Of a stretch of DNA of 64,000 bases, positions 55,668 through 63,917 are shown piece after piece (within the stretch, counting starts at the first letter, position 1; each line of letters begins with the position of its first letter). The position numbers and the translations under genes were made by a program. The stretch is from positions 23,575 through 87,574 of the forward strand of contig CAKPYB010000013.1 of NCBI GenBank assembly GCA_934202525.1, in the 5' to 3' direction. Under the pieces are notes generated by a model, which worked only from the letters and a program-made list of their open reading frames with translations, made no database searches and was not told the DNA's origin. Source of the DNA: an uncultured Prevotella sp. (GTDB lineage: Bacteria > Bacteroidota > Bacteroidia > Bacteroidales > Bacteroidaceae).

Positions 55668-56108
55668 TTATTGATTCTCGGTCTTTGAGAGAATCGGACT
55701 GTTAGACGGGTTGATGAATCTGAGGTATTCGTCATATTCGCGTATGTAGTCTTCTTCCTTAAACTTTTGGGAAGCCAGAACCAGACACAATGAGCCGGAA
55801 GAGAAATCATCCAGTGTTCGCCAGATATTGACATCCACGAACAGTCCCTCCCAAGGGTGGTTGAGATGATAGGTTTTCTTCTGCTTTCCATTATCAAGCG
55901 TCACCGAAAAGGATCCGCTGGCTGCTATGATAAATTCCTTGCATTCTTTGTGAGCATGGCCACCGCGACTTTCTCCGCCCGGAACATCATAGGTCCAGTA
56001 GGTACGGGCAATGGCAAAGGGTATATGGGTTTCTCCCTCTGCCACTGTCAGGTTGCCTCTAGGGTCGAATATCTTGGGTAATGTGATAATTCTTCCTAAT
56101 TCTTCCAT
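55668..56108 (-). CDS. FdtA/QdtA-type sugar 3,4-ketoisomerase
   Basis: A 146-residue cupin that interconverts 3-keto and 4-keto groups on dTDP-6-deoxyhexoses, an early step toward 3-amino-3,6-dideoxy sugars of surface glycans. Features: LPKIFDPRGNLTVAEG, RTYWTYDVPGGESRGGHAHK (active-site His pair), KEFIIAASGSFSVTLDNG and FSSGSLCLVLAS. The aminotransferase (fdtB/qdtB type) that normally follows is absent here; an acyltransferase gene follows instead. Two bases separate its start from the purT stop. Confidence 0.85.
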   Translation of the reverse strand: MEELGRIITLPKIFDPRGNLTVAEGETHIPFAIARTYWTYDVPGGESRGGHAHKECKEFIIAASGSFSVTLDNGKQKKTYHLNHPWEGLFVDVNIWRTLDDFSSGSLCLVLASQKFKEEDYIREYDEYLRFINPSNSPILSKTENQ

Positions 56109-56110
56109 GT

Positions 56111-57292
56111 CTACTTCTTCATATAAGGGTCGGTTCCCAATACGGTCTTTGCCAGGCGCTTTGCCTTGTCGCGAAGTTGGTTGAGGTCATCGCCCTTCTC
56201 GCCGTAGCAGAGAACAACGCCCATTCTTCTGCCTACGTGAGCCTCTGGCTTGCCGAAGATGCGGATGCGGGTGTGGTCTTCCTTCAGGGCATCGAGCATA
56301 TTGTAGTTTAATGGCTCGGTGCTTTCCTCTGGTGAGAGGATGACGGCAGAACAGCCGATGTGCTCCAGATGGATTCCGGCGATAGGCAAGCCCATTACGG
56401 CACGGAAGTGGAGCTCAAACTCGCTCAGGTTGGTGGTGTGACCGAGGGTTACCATACCTGTATCGTGTGGACGAGGACTCAACTCTGAGAAGATGACTTC
56501 GCCCTGCTTGCTCAGGAAGAACTCTACGCCCCAGAGACCGGCACCTGTCAAAGCCTTGGTTACTTCGCCGGCAATGTGCTCAGCCTTCTTCAAAGCCTCC
56601 TCTGAAATCTGGAATGGCTGCCAACTCTCGCGGTAGTCGCCGCCCTTCTGTACATGGCCGATAGGTGGACAGAAGAGGGTAGGACCGTCTTTCTGGGTGA
56701 CGGTGAGCAGGGTGAACTCAGAATCGAAGTCGATAAATTCCTCGATAATCACTTCTTTCACGTCGCCACGACCTTCTTCCATTGCTTCCTTGTAAGCCTC
56801 CTTCAGTTCATCGTCGTTGTGAACATAGCTCTGACCGTGGCCGCTGGAGCTCATCAATGGCTTCACTACGCATGGGAAACCAATCTCATCGGCAGCGTTC
56901 TTAAACTCCTCGAAGGTCTTGGCATAGAAATACTTGGCGGTGCGCAGCCCCAGTTCCTTGGCGGCAAGGTCGCGGATGGCACGGCGGTTCATGGTGTAGT
57001 TTACGGCACGTGCAGAAGGCACAACCTGGATGCCCTCCTTCTCGAAGTCGAAGAGGCGTTCGGTGCGGATAGCTTCAATCTCAGGCACGATGATGTCTGG
57101 GTGATGTTTCTCTACCACTGCGGTCAATGCGTCGCCATCGAGCATCGAGAACACTTCTCGCTCGTCGGCTACCTGCATGGCTGGTGCATTGTCATACTTG
57201 TCGCAAGCGATGACGTACTGTCCTGCTCGCTTTGCGGCGATGGTAAATTCTTTGCCCAGTTCGCCTGAGCCCAAAAGCATAATCTTCTTCAT
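56111..57292 (-). CDS. purT: Formate-dependent GAR transformylase
   Basis: Makes formylglycinamide ribotide from GAR, formate and ATP, a folate-independent step in purine synthesis. The 393-residue ATP-grasp protein starts [22 protein letters not shown] and shows [57 protein letters not shown], all diagnostic. The gene is 47 bases after the cytidylate-kinase-like gene and two bases before the ketoisomerase gene; the mix of purine and sugar functions suggests loose operon grouping, not a pathway. Confidence 0.96.
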   Translation of the reverse strand: MKKIMLLGSGELGKEFTIAAKRAGQYVIACDKYDNAPAMQVADEREVFSMLDGDALTAVVEKHHPDIIVPEIEAIRTERLFDFEKEGIQVVPSARAVNYTMNRRAIRDLAAKELGLRTAKYFYAKTFEEFKNAADEIGFPCVVKPLMSSSGHGQSYVHNDDELKEAYKEAMEEGRGDVKEVIIEEFIDFDSEFTLLTVTQKDGPTLFCPPIGHVQKGGDYRESWQPFQISEEALKKAEHIAGEVTKALTGAGLWGVEFFLSKQGEVIFSELSPRPHDTGMVTLGHTTNLSEFELHFRAVMGLPIAGIHLEHIGCSAVILSPEESTEPLNYNMLDALKEDHTRIRIFGKPEAHVGRRMGVVLCYGEKGDDLNQLRDKAKRLAKTVLGTDPYMKK

Positions 57293-57339
57293 TTATATGA
57301 TGTTTAATGTTTTATGTCCCTAAAATTAATCACTACTAA

Positions 57340-57963
57340 TTAATCACTAAGTCCGAACTTCTTTCTGATAAATTCTGCGATAAACTTCTCTGTTTCTTCG
57401 ATTCCCAGATGGCTGCTGTTAATGCAGAGGTCGTAGCTCTCGCTGTGTCCCCACTTCTTGCCTGTATAGTAATCGTAGTAAGAGGCGCGCTGCTCCTCGT
57501 GGCTTTCGATAAACTTGCGGGCGCTGGCTCTGTCGATGTCCTTTCGCTTGCACACTGCCTTGATGCGGTCGTCGATGTTGGCGGTGATGAAGATGTTGAT
57601 CACGTTCTTGTAATCACGCAGCACATAGTCGGCGGTTCTGCCCACAAACACGCAGTTGCCCTCATCGGCAGCCTTTCTGATGGCGTCGCTCTGGAACTTG
57701 TACAGACCTTCCTGCGAGAAGTCGTTGTGATAGAAATTGTTATCGCTCAGGAAGGGCAGATGGGTATGGAAGAGAGACTTGAAGAATCCCTTCTGCTCAT
57801 CGTTCTGCTCGAAGAATTTCTCCGAGAATCCACTCTCCTTGGCGGCAAGATTCAGCAGCTCACGGTCGTAACATTTGCAACCGAAATCCTCCGCCAGCTT
57901 CTCGGCGATGATATGGCCGCCGCTACCTATCTGGCGACCTACGTTTATGATAATCTTATTCAT
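57340..57963 (-). CDS. Cytidylate kinase-like P-loop protein
   Basis: A 207-residue protein of the cytidylate kinase-like family (distinct from the true cmk at 31728). Its nucleotide loop reads GRQIGSGGH, without the Lys of a classical P-loop, as usual in this family. Other features are CKCYDRELLNLAAKESG, GNCVFVGRTADYVL and ASARKFIESHEEQRASYYDYYTG. Substrate is unknown. Lying next to a MATE transporter gene is common for this family in Bacteroidota. Confidence 0.82.
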   Translation of the reverse strand: MNKIIINVGRQIGSGGHIIAEKLAEDFGCKCYDRELLNLAAKESGFSEKFFEQNDEQKGFFKSLFHTHLPFLSDNNFYHNDFSQEGLYKFQSDAIRKAADEGNCVFVGRTADYVLRDYKNVINIFITANIDDRIKAVCKRKDIDRASARKFIESHEEQRASYYDYYTGKKWGHSESYDLCINSSHLGIEETEKFIAEFIRKKFGLSD

Positions 57964-57973
57964 AATTCATAAT

Positions 57974-58022
57974 TTATAGTTTATAATTTATAGGGCAATC
58001 TTGCTAAACTGCGAAGCTGCTA
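57974..58022. repeat. AT-rich intergenic repeat related to 54657-54697
   Basis: This spacer reads TTTATAG...GCAATCTTGCTAAACTGC...AGC...TATTAACTATTAAC and matches the interior of the lutC terminator region with small changes. It separates the cytidylate-kinase-like and MATE genes. Confidence 0.6.
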
Positions 58023-59396
58023 TTAACTATTAACTTTTAGCTGTTCTTGGTGTTGTCTTTTCAGCTTGTTCATGTACCATACCATGACGACTCCGGCAAT
58101 GACTGCTGCCGAGAAGTCGGAGATAGGCATACTGTACCATACTCCATCAATGTCCCATATCATCGGCAGGAAAGCCAGGAGCGGCAGAAGGATGAGCAAC
58201 TGTCTCGACAAGGAGAGAAAGATGCTGATCTTCACCTTTCCGATGCACTGGAAGAAATTGGTGATGACCATCTGGAAACCGATGACCGGGAAGCAGAACA
58301 TCACCACTCTGATAGCTTTGATGCCCAGGTCTATCAGCTGCTTATCGGTAGTAAACATTCTCGCGCAGTAGTAAGGCAGGAACATCGCTATCAGCCAGCC
58401 CGTTACCATGATGGCGGTGGCGGCAATGATGCTCAGGTTCAGTACGCGCATCAGTCGGTCCAGTTTCTGTGCTCCATAATTGTAGCCGGCTATAGGCTGC
58501 ATTCCCTGGTTTACACCGAATACGAACATGATGAACACCATCGCAATACCGTTGGCTATTCCGTAGGCTCCCACGGAGAGGTCGCCTCCGAACCGTACCA
58601 GCTGGTTGTTGATGAAGATGACGATGATGCAGGCGCACACGTTCATCAGGAACGGCGAAATGCCGATGGCGAGGATATTATCCACGAGTTTCCTCTTCAG
58701 TTTGTAGATGCCTTTCTTGAAGTGCAGCAGCTCGTTCTTATTGCTGAAGAGCTTGAACTGCCAGCACAGCGCCATCAGCTGCGAAAGGATGGTGGCGATG
58801 GCGGCTCCCTGTATTCCCCATTTGAAGACGAGGATGAAGAGCGCATCGAGTATCACGTTCATCACCACCGTGAAGATGGTGGCAAACATGGCTTGCTTGG
58901 GTTTACTTGCCGCTCGGAGCAGGGAGTTCATGCCGAAATACATGTGGCTCACCACATTACCCAGCAGGATGATAACCATATACTCATGTGCATAGATGAG
59001 CGTCTGGTCGCTAGCTCCGAAGAATCTCAGGATAGGGTCGAGGAAGAGCAGACAGATGATGCTCAGTCCGATACCGATGATGAGATTCAGTGAAATCGTG
59101 TTACCCAGAATGTTTTGCGCTGTGGCATAATCTTTTTGTCCCAACTTCACGCTGATGGCGGTAGACGCTCCTACGCCCACACCGGCTCCGAAGGCGGCGG
59201 TGAGGTTCATGAAGGGGAAGGTGATGGCGAGACCTGAAATGGCCATGGCTCCCACACCCTGACCGATGAATACACGGTCAACGATGTTGTAGAGTGAGGC
59301 GGCGGTCATCGCAATCATCGCTGGCAAGGCATACTGAACGAGCAGCTTGCCCACCGGCTTTGTACCTAATTCTAATGTTGCTTGTTTATTTTCCAT
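58023..59396 (-). CDS. MATE-family efflux transporter
   Basis: A 457-residue inner-membrane antiporter with about 12 helices, using a Na+ or H+ gradient to export organic cations or drugs. MATE patterns: GTKPVGKLLVQYALPAMIAM near the start, FAGGVGVGAS-like GAGVGVGASTAISVKLGQ, and the start of the second half at about 230-300 with NQGMQPIAGYNYGAQKLDR. No signal peptide. First gene of a five-gene minus-strand series. Substrate not predictable. Confidence 0.93.
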   Translation of the reverse strand: MENKQATLELGTKPVGKLLVQYALPAMIAMTAASLYNIVDRVFIGQGVGAMAISGLAITFPFMNLTAAFGAGVGVGASTAISVKLGQKDYATAQNILGNTISLNLIIGIGLSIICLLFLDPILRFFGASDQTLIYAHEYMVIILLGNVVSHMYFGMNSLLRAASKPKQAMFATIFTVVMNVILDALFILVFKWGIQGAAIATILSQLMALCWQFKLFSNKNELLHFKKGIYKLKRKLVDNILAIGISPFLMNVCACIIVIFINNQLVRFGGDLSVGAYGIANGIAMVFIMFVFGVNQGMQPIAGYNYGAQKLDRLMRVLNLSIIAATAIMVTGWLIAMFLPYYCARMFTTDKQLIDLGIKAIRVVMFCFPVIGFQMVITNFFQCIGKVKISIFLSLSRQLLILLPLLAFLPMIWDIDGVWYSMPISDFSAAVIAGVVMVWYMNKLKRQHQEQLKVNS

Positions 59397-59468
59397 TGTG
59401 TCCTTTTATTGCCTCATAGACGCTCGCCCTGCTTCTTTCAGAATGCAGCCGCGGCGGCTACTTGTCTG

Positions 59469-59476
59469 CAAAAGTA
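59469..59476 (-). promoter_or_regulatory. -7 box for the MATE gene and downstream genes
   Basis: The minus strand reads TACTTTTG, 72 bases before the MATE start. Confidence 0.5.
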
Positions 59477-59547
59477 CAAAAAATATCTGATACCTTATTA
59501 TATATATAAGAAAAACTTGCATTTCTTGATAAAAACTTTCCTTTTCT

Positions 59548-59579
59548 TTTGGCGTTTTCGTACAAAAACTGTACTTTTG
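59548..59579 (+). promoter_or_regulatory. Promoter of the subtilase gene
   Basis: TTTG (59548-59551) and TACTTTTG (59572-59579) are 20 bases apart, a good consensus match, 87 bases before the chosen ATG. Confidence 0.65.
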
Positions 59580-59666
59580 CACTTCAGAATAAACAATTCA
59601 ACTCATTAACAAATGCAATACAGAAATATTGCAGCAACAACAATAACAAACCGGACTACCGATATA

Positions 59667-61121
59667 ATGATGAAAAAATTTTTGATGCTTTATGCATTTT
59701 TAATGACCGCTCTTTCTTTGTTTGCTCGCGAAGACAGGGTTAGCAATTTTGAGCAACTGATGCGGTTCCCCCGCATCGCCGAAACCGATATGGTGTCGTA
59801 TCCAGGAGGCAAGTGTATGATGTATCGTCTTTATCTCAGAGACAAAGACCTCAGTCACACTCCCTTTTCGGTAAGTCGTCCTGCAGATTTTCTCTCTCCC
59901 CGTTCCATAGAGCGCAGAAAGAGGCAGAATCTGCCCATCGACGTTACCGATCTTCCTATAGCTCCTGCTTACGAGCAGGCTGTAAGCGAGGCAGGCATCG
60001 AGATTGTGGGCAAGAGCAAGTGGAACAATACCCTGCTGGTCCGCATTCATAAGGAGAAGGAACTACGGAAACTGGATAATCTCGATTTCATCACCCGGAA
60101 AATGAAGGTCTTCTCTGCTCCCGATTCTGTCAGTCAGCGCGTCAGAAGTAGCGTTCGCAGGGGATTGAACGATTGGACTGGTGGAGTAGGCGAATATGGT
60201 GCTGCCGATGCGCAGATCCAGTCGCTCAACGGCAAGCGGCTGCATGCTGCCGGACATCTGGGCAAGGGAATGATGATTGCTGTCTTCGACGGCGGATTCA
60301 TGAATGTGGATAAGATTCCGGCGCTGCATAATATCAGATTGGCGGGCGTTAAGGACTTTGTGGTTCCTCAATCCAAGAATATTTTCGCCGAGATGGAGCA
60401 TGGAACAATGGTGCTTTCTACGATGGCTGCCAACGAACCTGAAAGATTCGTGGGAGTGGCGCCTGAGGCTCAATATCTGCTGGTGCGCTGTGAAGATGAG
60501 CGCACAGAGAGTCTGGCAGAAGAGGATTACTGGGCTTTTGCGGCTGAATATGCCGACAGTTGTGGCGTTGATATCATCAATTCTTCGCTGGGCTATCATG
60601 GCTTCGATGATGCGTCAACCAACCATCATTATAATGAGCAGGATGGCAATTCTACCCTCATCTCCCGCACCGCTTCGATGTGTGCTGACAAGGGAATCAT
60701 CTGTGTCAATTCTGCAGGAAACGACGGAATGGGAAGTTGGAAGAAAATCAATTTCCCTGCCGATGCACGCAATATCCTTACCGTGGGCAGCGTAAACGAA
60801 ATGGGCGAGAATGCGGCTTTCAGTGCCGTGGGACCTACTGCTGACGGCAGAATCAAGCCTGATGTGATGGCTTACGGAAGTCCTACCTGTGTGATTACGG
60901 GCCGTGGAAATATCATCAATGATAACGGAACGTCTTTCTCATCTCCGCTTATCGCCGGAATGGTAGCGTGTCTCTGGCAGGCTTTGCCTCAGAAGACGGC
61001 TAAGCAGATTATGAAACTCGTGAGATTGGCTGGTAATAACCAGCAGCATCCCGATAATGTATTCGGGTATGGTGTGCCTGATTTCTGGAAGGCTTATCAG
61101 ACGGGGAAAGCGATTAAGTAA
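59667..61121 (+). CDS. Secreted subtilisin-like serine protease (S8)
   Basis: A 484-residue exported protease. I chose the ATG at 59667 because it begins a clean signal peptide (MMKKFLMLYAFLMTALSLFA); an ATG 54 bases upstream would add a polar extension. A propeptide-like part (about 25-190) precedes the catalytic domain with Asp208 (IAVFDGGFMN), His245 (EMEHGTMVLSTMAA), the oxyanion Asn (CVNSAGNDGMGSW) and Ser423 (DNGTSFSSPLIAGMVACLWQ). No T9SS C-terminal domain is evident at the end (KAYQTGKAIK), so the periplasm or outer membrane is the likely site. xseA follows co-directionally. Confidence 0.93.
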   Translation: MMKKFLMLYAFLMTALSLFAREDRVSNFEQLMRFPRIAETDMVSYPGGKCMMYRLYLRDKDLSHTPFSVSRPADFLSPRSIERRKRQNLPIDVTDLPIAPAYEQAVSEAGIEIVGKSKWNNTLLVRIHKEKELRKLDNLDFITRKMKVFSAPDSVSQRVRSSVRRGLNDWTGGVGEYGAADAQIQSLNGKRLHAAGHLGKGMMIAVFDGGFMNVDKIPALHNIRLAGVKDFVVPQSKNIFAEMEHGTMVLSTMAANEPERFVGVAPEAQYLLVRCEDERTESLAEEDYWAFAAEYADSCGVDIINSSLGYHGFDDASTNHHYNEQDGNSTLISRTASMCADKGIICVNSAGNDGMGSWKKINFPADARNILTVGSVNEMGENAAFSAVGPTADGRIKPDVMAYGSPTCVITGRGNIINDNGTSFSSPLIAGMVACLWQALPQKTAKQIMKLVRLAGNNQQHPDNVFGYGVPDFWKAYQTGKAIK

Positions 61122-61170
61122 GTGAAAAGTGAAGAACGAAGAGTGAAGAATTTAGAGTGAAGAGCAATAT

Positions 61171-62469
61171 ATGAAGCAAAGGTTATCTCTCTATGAATTA
61201 AACTCCATAGTCCGTGAGGTCATTTCGATGTCCTTGCCCGATAGCTATTGGGTGGAAGCGGAACTCTCCGAGGCTCGCGAGGGCTACGGCGGGCACTGCT
61301 ATCTGGAACTCATCGAGAAGGATGAGCGGTCTAATACGCCCATTGCCAAGGCGCATGCCTCCTGCTGGCGAAACCGATGGATGTTCATCAAACCGAATTT
61401 TGAGCGCATCACCGGACAGCGCATTCATGCCGGAATGAAAGTGCTGCTCAAGGTACACGCGCAGTTTCATGAGAACTATGGCTTCTCCTGGATAGTAGAT
61501 GATATTGACCCTAACTATACGATGGGCGATATGGCACGCAAGCGGCTGGAAATCATCAATACGCTGAAAGCTGAGGGTGTATTCGAACTGCAGAAGGAGT
61601 TGGTGCTCCCGATGTTCTGCCAGCGCATCGCCGTCATTTCCAGTGCAACGGCAGCAGGTTATGGTGATTTCTGCAACCAGCTTGCCGATAACGATTATGG
61701 TCTGCAGTTTCAAACCCGCCTCTTTCCGGCTACGATGCAGGGCGAGGGGGTAGAGCAGAGTGTGATTGCTGCCCTTGACAGTATCAATGCCGAATGGGAA
61801 CAGTTTGACTGCGTAGTCATCATCCGAGGCGGTGGCGCTACGAGCGATCTCTCGGGTTTCGATACCTTGGCGCTTGCCGAGAATGTGGCAAACTTCCCGC
61901 TGCCTATCATCACGGGAATAGGACATGAAAGGGACGAGAGTGTGCTGGATATGATTTCTTACCAGCGTGTAAAGACACCGACAGCCGCTGCCGCCTTCCT
62001 CGTTAATCATCTTACTGAGGTTTATGCCCGTGTGGTGAATGCGCAAGAGGCCATTGTGCAGAATGTGAAGCACCGTCTGCAGGTGGAGAAGATGAGGCTC
62101 GACAGATTGAGCAACACGATTCCTGTCCAGTTTTCGCTGGTGAAGACGAAGCAGGGCGCTTATCTCGACCGTCTGATGAGTCGTTTAAGCACAAATGTCC
62201 AGTCGAAACTATCGGAAGCCCAGCGCCATTTCGAGATTCTTTCTCAGAATATTCAGCCGATATTGGAAAGGAAGATGCTCAACGAGAGTCATCGTCTGCA
62301 GCTTCTTTCCCAGCGCATTCAGGCACAAGACCCCGAATTGTTGCTGAAACGTGGTTACAGCATTACGCTGAAAGATGGCAAAAGCATCCGCTCTGCCTCG
62401 CAACTGAAGTCTGGCGACATCATTGAAACGAGGTTTGCCGAGGGCAGCGTGAAGGCAAAAGTTGAATAA
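61171..62469 (+). CDS. xseA: Exodeoxyribonuclease VII large subunit
   Basis: Catalytic subunit of the single-strand DNA exonuclease involved in mismatch repair and recombination. The 432-residue protein has the N-terminal OB fold (SYWVEAELSEAREGYGGHCYLEL), the catalytic core (RIAVISSATAAGYGDF, VVIIRGGGATSDLSGFD, ITGIGHERDESVLD, KTPTAAAAFLV) and a coiled-coil tail. Its stop is followed 30 bases later by xseB, the partner. Confidence 0.97.
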   Translation: MKQRLSLYELNSIVREVISMSLPDSYWVEAELSEAREGYGGHCYLELIEKDERSNTPIAKAHASCWRNRWMFIKPNFERITGQRIHAGMKVLLKVHAQFHENYGFSWIVDDIDPNYTMGDMARKRLEIINTLKAEGVFELQKELVLPMFCQRIAVISSATAAGYGDFCNQLADNDYGLQFQTRLFPATMQGEGVEQSVIAALDSINAEWEQFDCVVIIRGGGATSDLSGFDTLALAENVANFPLPIITGIGHERDESVLDMISYQRVKTPTAAAAFLVNHLTEVYARVVNAQEAIVQNVKHRLQVEKMRLDRLSNTIPVQFSLVKTKQGAYLDRLMSRLSTNVQSKLSEAQRHFEILSQNIQPILERKMLNESHRLQLLSQRIQAQDPELLLKRGYSITLKDGKSIRSASQLKSGDIIETRFAEGSVKAKVE

Positions 62470-62499
62470 AACTCTGTTACCCCAAAACAAAATAAAAAT

Positions 62500-62694
62500 A
62501 TGGAAAAAGAAGAAATGAAATACGAACAAGCCGTAAGAGAGCTTGAAGAAATCGTAGAAAGAATGGAGAATGATGAACTCGATATTGATCAGCTCTCCGA
62601 GCAGTTGAAACGTGCCAAAACCTTGGTGAAACTCTGTAAAGACAAACTCACCAAAACCGATGAGGAAATCAAGAAACTCCTCAGCGAGGATTGA
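62500..62694 (+). CDS. xseB: Exodeoxyribonuclease VII small subunit
   Basis: The 64-residue helical subunit that binds the coiled-coil of XseA. It has the characteristic YEQAVRELEEIVERMENDEL and LIDQLSEQLKRAKTL-type pattern (here LDIDQLSEQLKRAKTLVKL) with an acidic end. Standard length and place after xseA. Confidence 0.95.
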   Translation: MEKEEMKYEQAVRELEEIVERMENDELDIDQLSEQLKRAKTLVKLCKDKLTKTDEEIKKLLSED

Positions 62695-62728
62695 TTTACG
62701 ATAAGCAGAAACTTGAATTTTCGCACAT

Positions 62729-62819
62729 GGATTTTTTTCGTTGCAAGCAACGGATATTCTCATTTTTGAGAACGAAAAAATCCCAACCCATAAGCTTTTT
62801 AGGACTTACAAGCTGGGAT
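62729..62819. terminator. Overlapping hairpins between xseB and the amidase gene
   Basis: GGATTTTTTTCGTT (62729-62742) pairs with AACGAAAAAATCC (62771-62783, one bulged T), and inside it CGTTG-caa-GCAACG-type and CTCA/TGAG pairings occur. Immediately next, ATCCCA (62780-62785) pairs with TGGGAT (62814-62819). The block separates convergent genes and can act as a terminator in both directions. Confidence 0.6.
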
Positions 62820-62875
62820 GATTTTGAACACGAATAACTCGAATAGCACGAATTTCCGGGAACTGTCCGGGCTTT

Positions 62876-63310
62876 CTAGAGATGGAAGTCGATTTCCTTC
62901 AGCCATTCCTTGACATCGAAGCAAGGACAGCTCTTGCGAACCCAGGGAAGGTCGCGATGACCTAGGATCTCGGCATCGGGATAGTCGAGGACGAGACTGT
63001 AGAGGAGGTCTTCCAGAGATGCTTTCTGGGCTGGAGTGCGAGTGTCGGCAGGCTTGCCTTTCTCGTCGAGACCACCCTCGTAGCAGATTCCGATGCTATG
63101 GGCGTTGTAGTGGCGGGCGTGAGCGCCCTCCTCGCTTTCTGGACGGCAGGGATAGACCACGCCATCCTTCGTAATGTAATAGTGGTAACCGATGGAGTGG
63201 AGACCACGGGCCTTGTGGCAGGCTTCTAAGGCTTCTACTGGGAAGTCCTGGTTAATACGTGTGGCACTGCAATGTACCACGATCAAATCGATTTTTCTTT
63301 GATTCTTCAT
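62876..63310 (-). CDS. N-acetylmuramoyl-L-alanine amidase (Amidase_2)
   Basis: A small zinc amidase cutting the link between glycan and stem peptide in peptidoglycan. The 144-residue product has the metal/catalytic motifs VVHCSAT (His about 13), YHYYITKDGVVYPCRPESEEGAHARHYNAHSIGICYEGG and LGHRDLP...CPCFD. It has no signal peptide and resembles T7-lysozyme-type and prophage endolysins common in Bacteroidota genomes, but no other phage genes are near. It lies next to the repeat array. Confidence 0.9.
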   Translation of the reverse strand: MKNQRKIDLIVVHCSATRINQDFPVEALEACHKARGLHSIGYHYYITKDGVVYPCRPESEEGAHARHYNAHSIGICYEGGLDEKGKPADTRTPAQKASLEDLLYSLVLDYPDAEILGHRDLPWVRKSCPCFDVKEWLKEIDFHL

Positions 63311-63333
63311 TGGATTCTATGGATTTTAAAGGG

Positions 63334-63491
63334 TTTAACTGAACACGAATTTCTCGAATGACACGAATAAGTGCTTTGAACAGATATTTAACTGAACACG
63401 AATTCCTCGAATGACACGAATAAGTGCTTGAACAGATATTTAACTGAACACGAATTTCTCGAATGACACGAATTTTCCGTGCTTGAACAGG
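63334..63491. repeat. Tandem ~53-bp repeats, left of the GxxExxY gene
   Basis: Three consecutive units (63334-63386, 63387-63438, 63439-63491) share TTTAACTGAACACGAATT, then CTCGAATGACACGAAT and a variable tail ending TTGAACAG. Related single or partial copies occur at about 62824-62855 (diverged), and 63918-64000. Confidence 0.92.
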
Positions 63492-63496
63492 ATGTA

Positions 63497-63524
63497 TTCG
63501 TTCGATTCGTGTAATTCGTGTTCA
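63497..63524. repeat. Inverted partial copy of the same repeat
   Basis: GATTCGTGTAATTCGTGTTCA is an inverse of the TGAACACGAAT...ACACGAAT core and lies between the last unit and the GxxExxY start, so repeats of both orientations bracket the gene's 5' side. Confidence 0.75.
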
Positions 63525-63545
63525 AAAAAAAAATATATAGAGATT

Positions 63546-63917
63546 ATGATATACCGTAGTAAAGAATCATATAACATCACTGGGGCTGCAATGCATGTAT
63601 ATAATGTATTGGGCTCAGGATTTCTTGAAGCCGTTTATCAGGAAGCCTTGGCTATTGAATTTGCTAAGCGAGGCATCCCCTTTGAACGTGAGAAAGAACT
63701 TAAAGTCTTCTATGATGGACATGAACTAAAGCAGACTTATCGAGCTGATTTTGTCTGTTATGGGGATATTATTATTGAACTGAAAGCTGTTTCAGAACTC
63801 AATGATTCCCATCGAAGTCAAGTATATAATTATCTCAAAGCTACAGGTTTTAAACTCGGTATTCTCTATAATTTTGGTCACTCTGGCGGATTGGAATACG
63901 AACGCAAAGTGTTTTGA
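63546..63917 (+). CDS. GxxExxY protein (PD-(D/E)XK nuclease-like)
   Basis: A 123-residue protein carrying the namesake GSGFLEAVYQEAL (GxxExxY) and a YRADFVCYGDIIIELKAV segment with the D...ExK spacing of PD-(D/E)XK nucleases (about 76-95). The ATG at 63546 gives the typical MIYRSKESYNITGAAMHVYN start. Family function is unestablished; nuclease activity is inferred from the motif. Its stop codon touches the first base of the downstream repeat, and repeats also precede it, so the gene sits inside the array. Confidence 0.9.
   Translation: MIYRSKESYNITGAAMHVYNVLGSGFLEAVYQEALAIEFAKRGIPFEREKELKVFYDGHELKQTYRADFVCYGDIIIELKAVSELNDSHRSQVYNYLKATGFKLGILYNFGHSGGLEYERKVF

Noticed and set aside
58047..59093. 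348-codon plus-strand frame
   Set aside because: Antisense shadow of the MATE transporter; no domain, and its His/Glu/Asp-rich composition is unlike any family.
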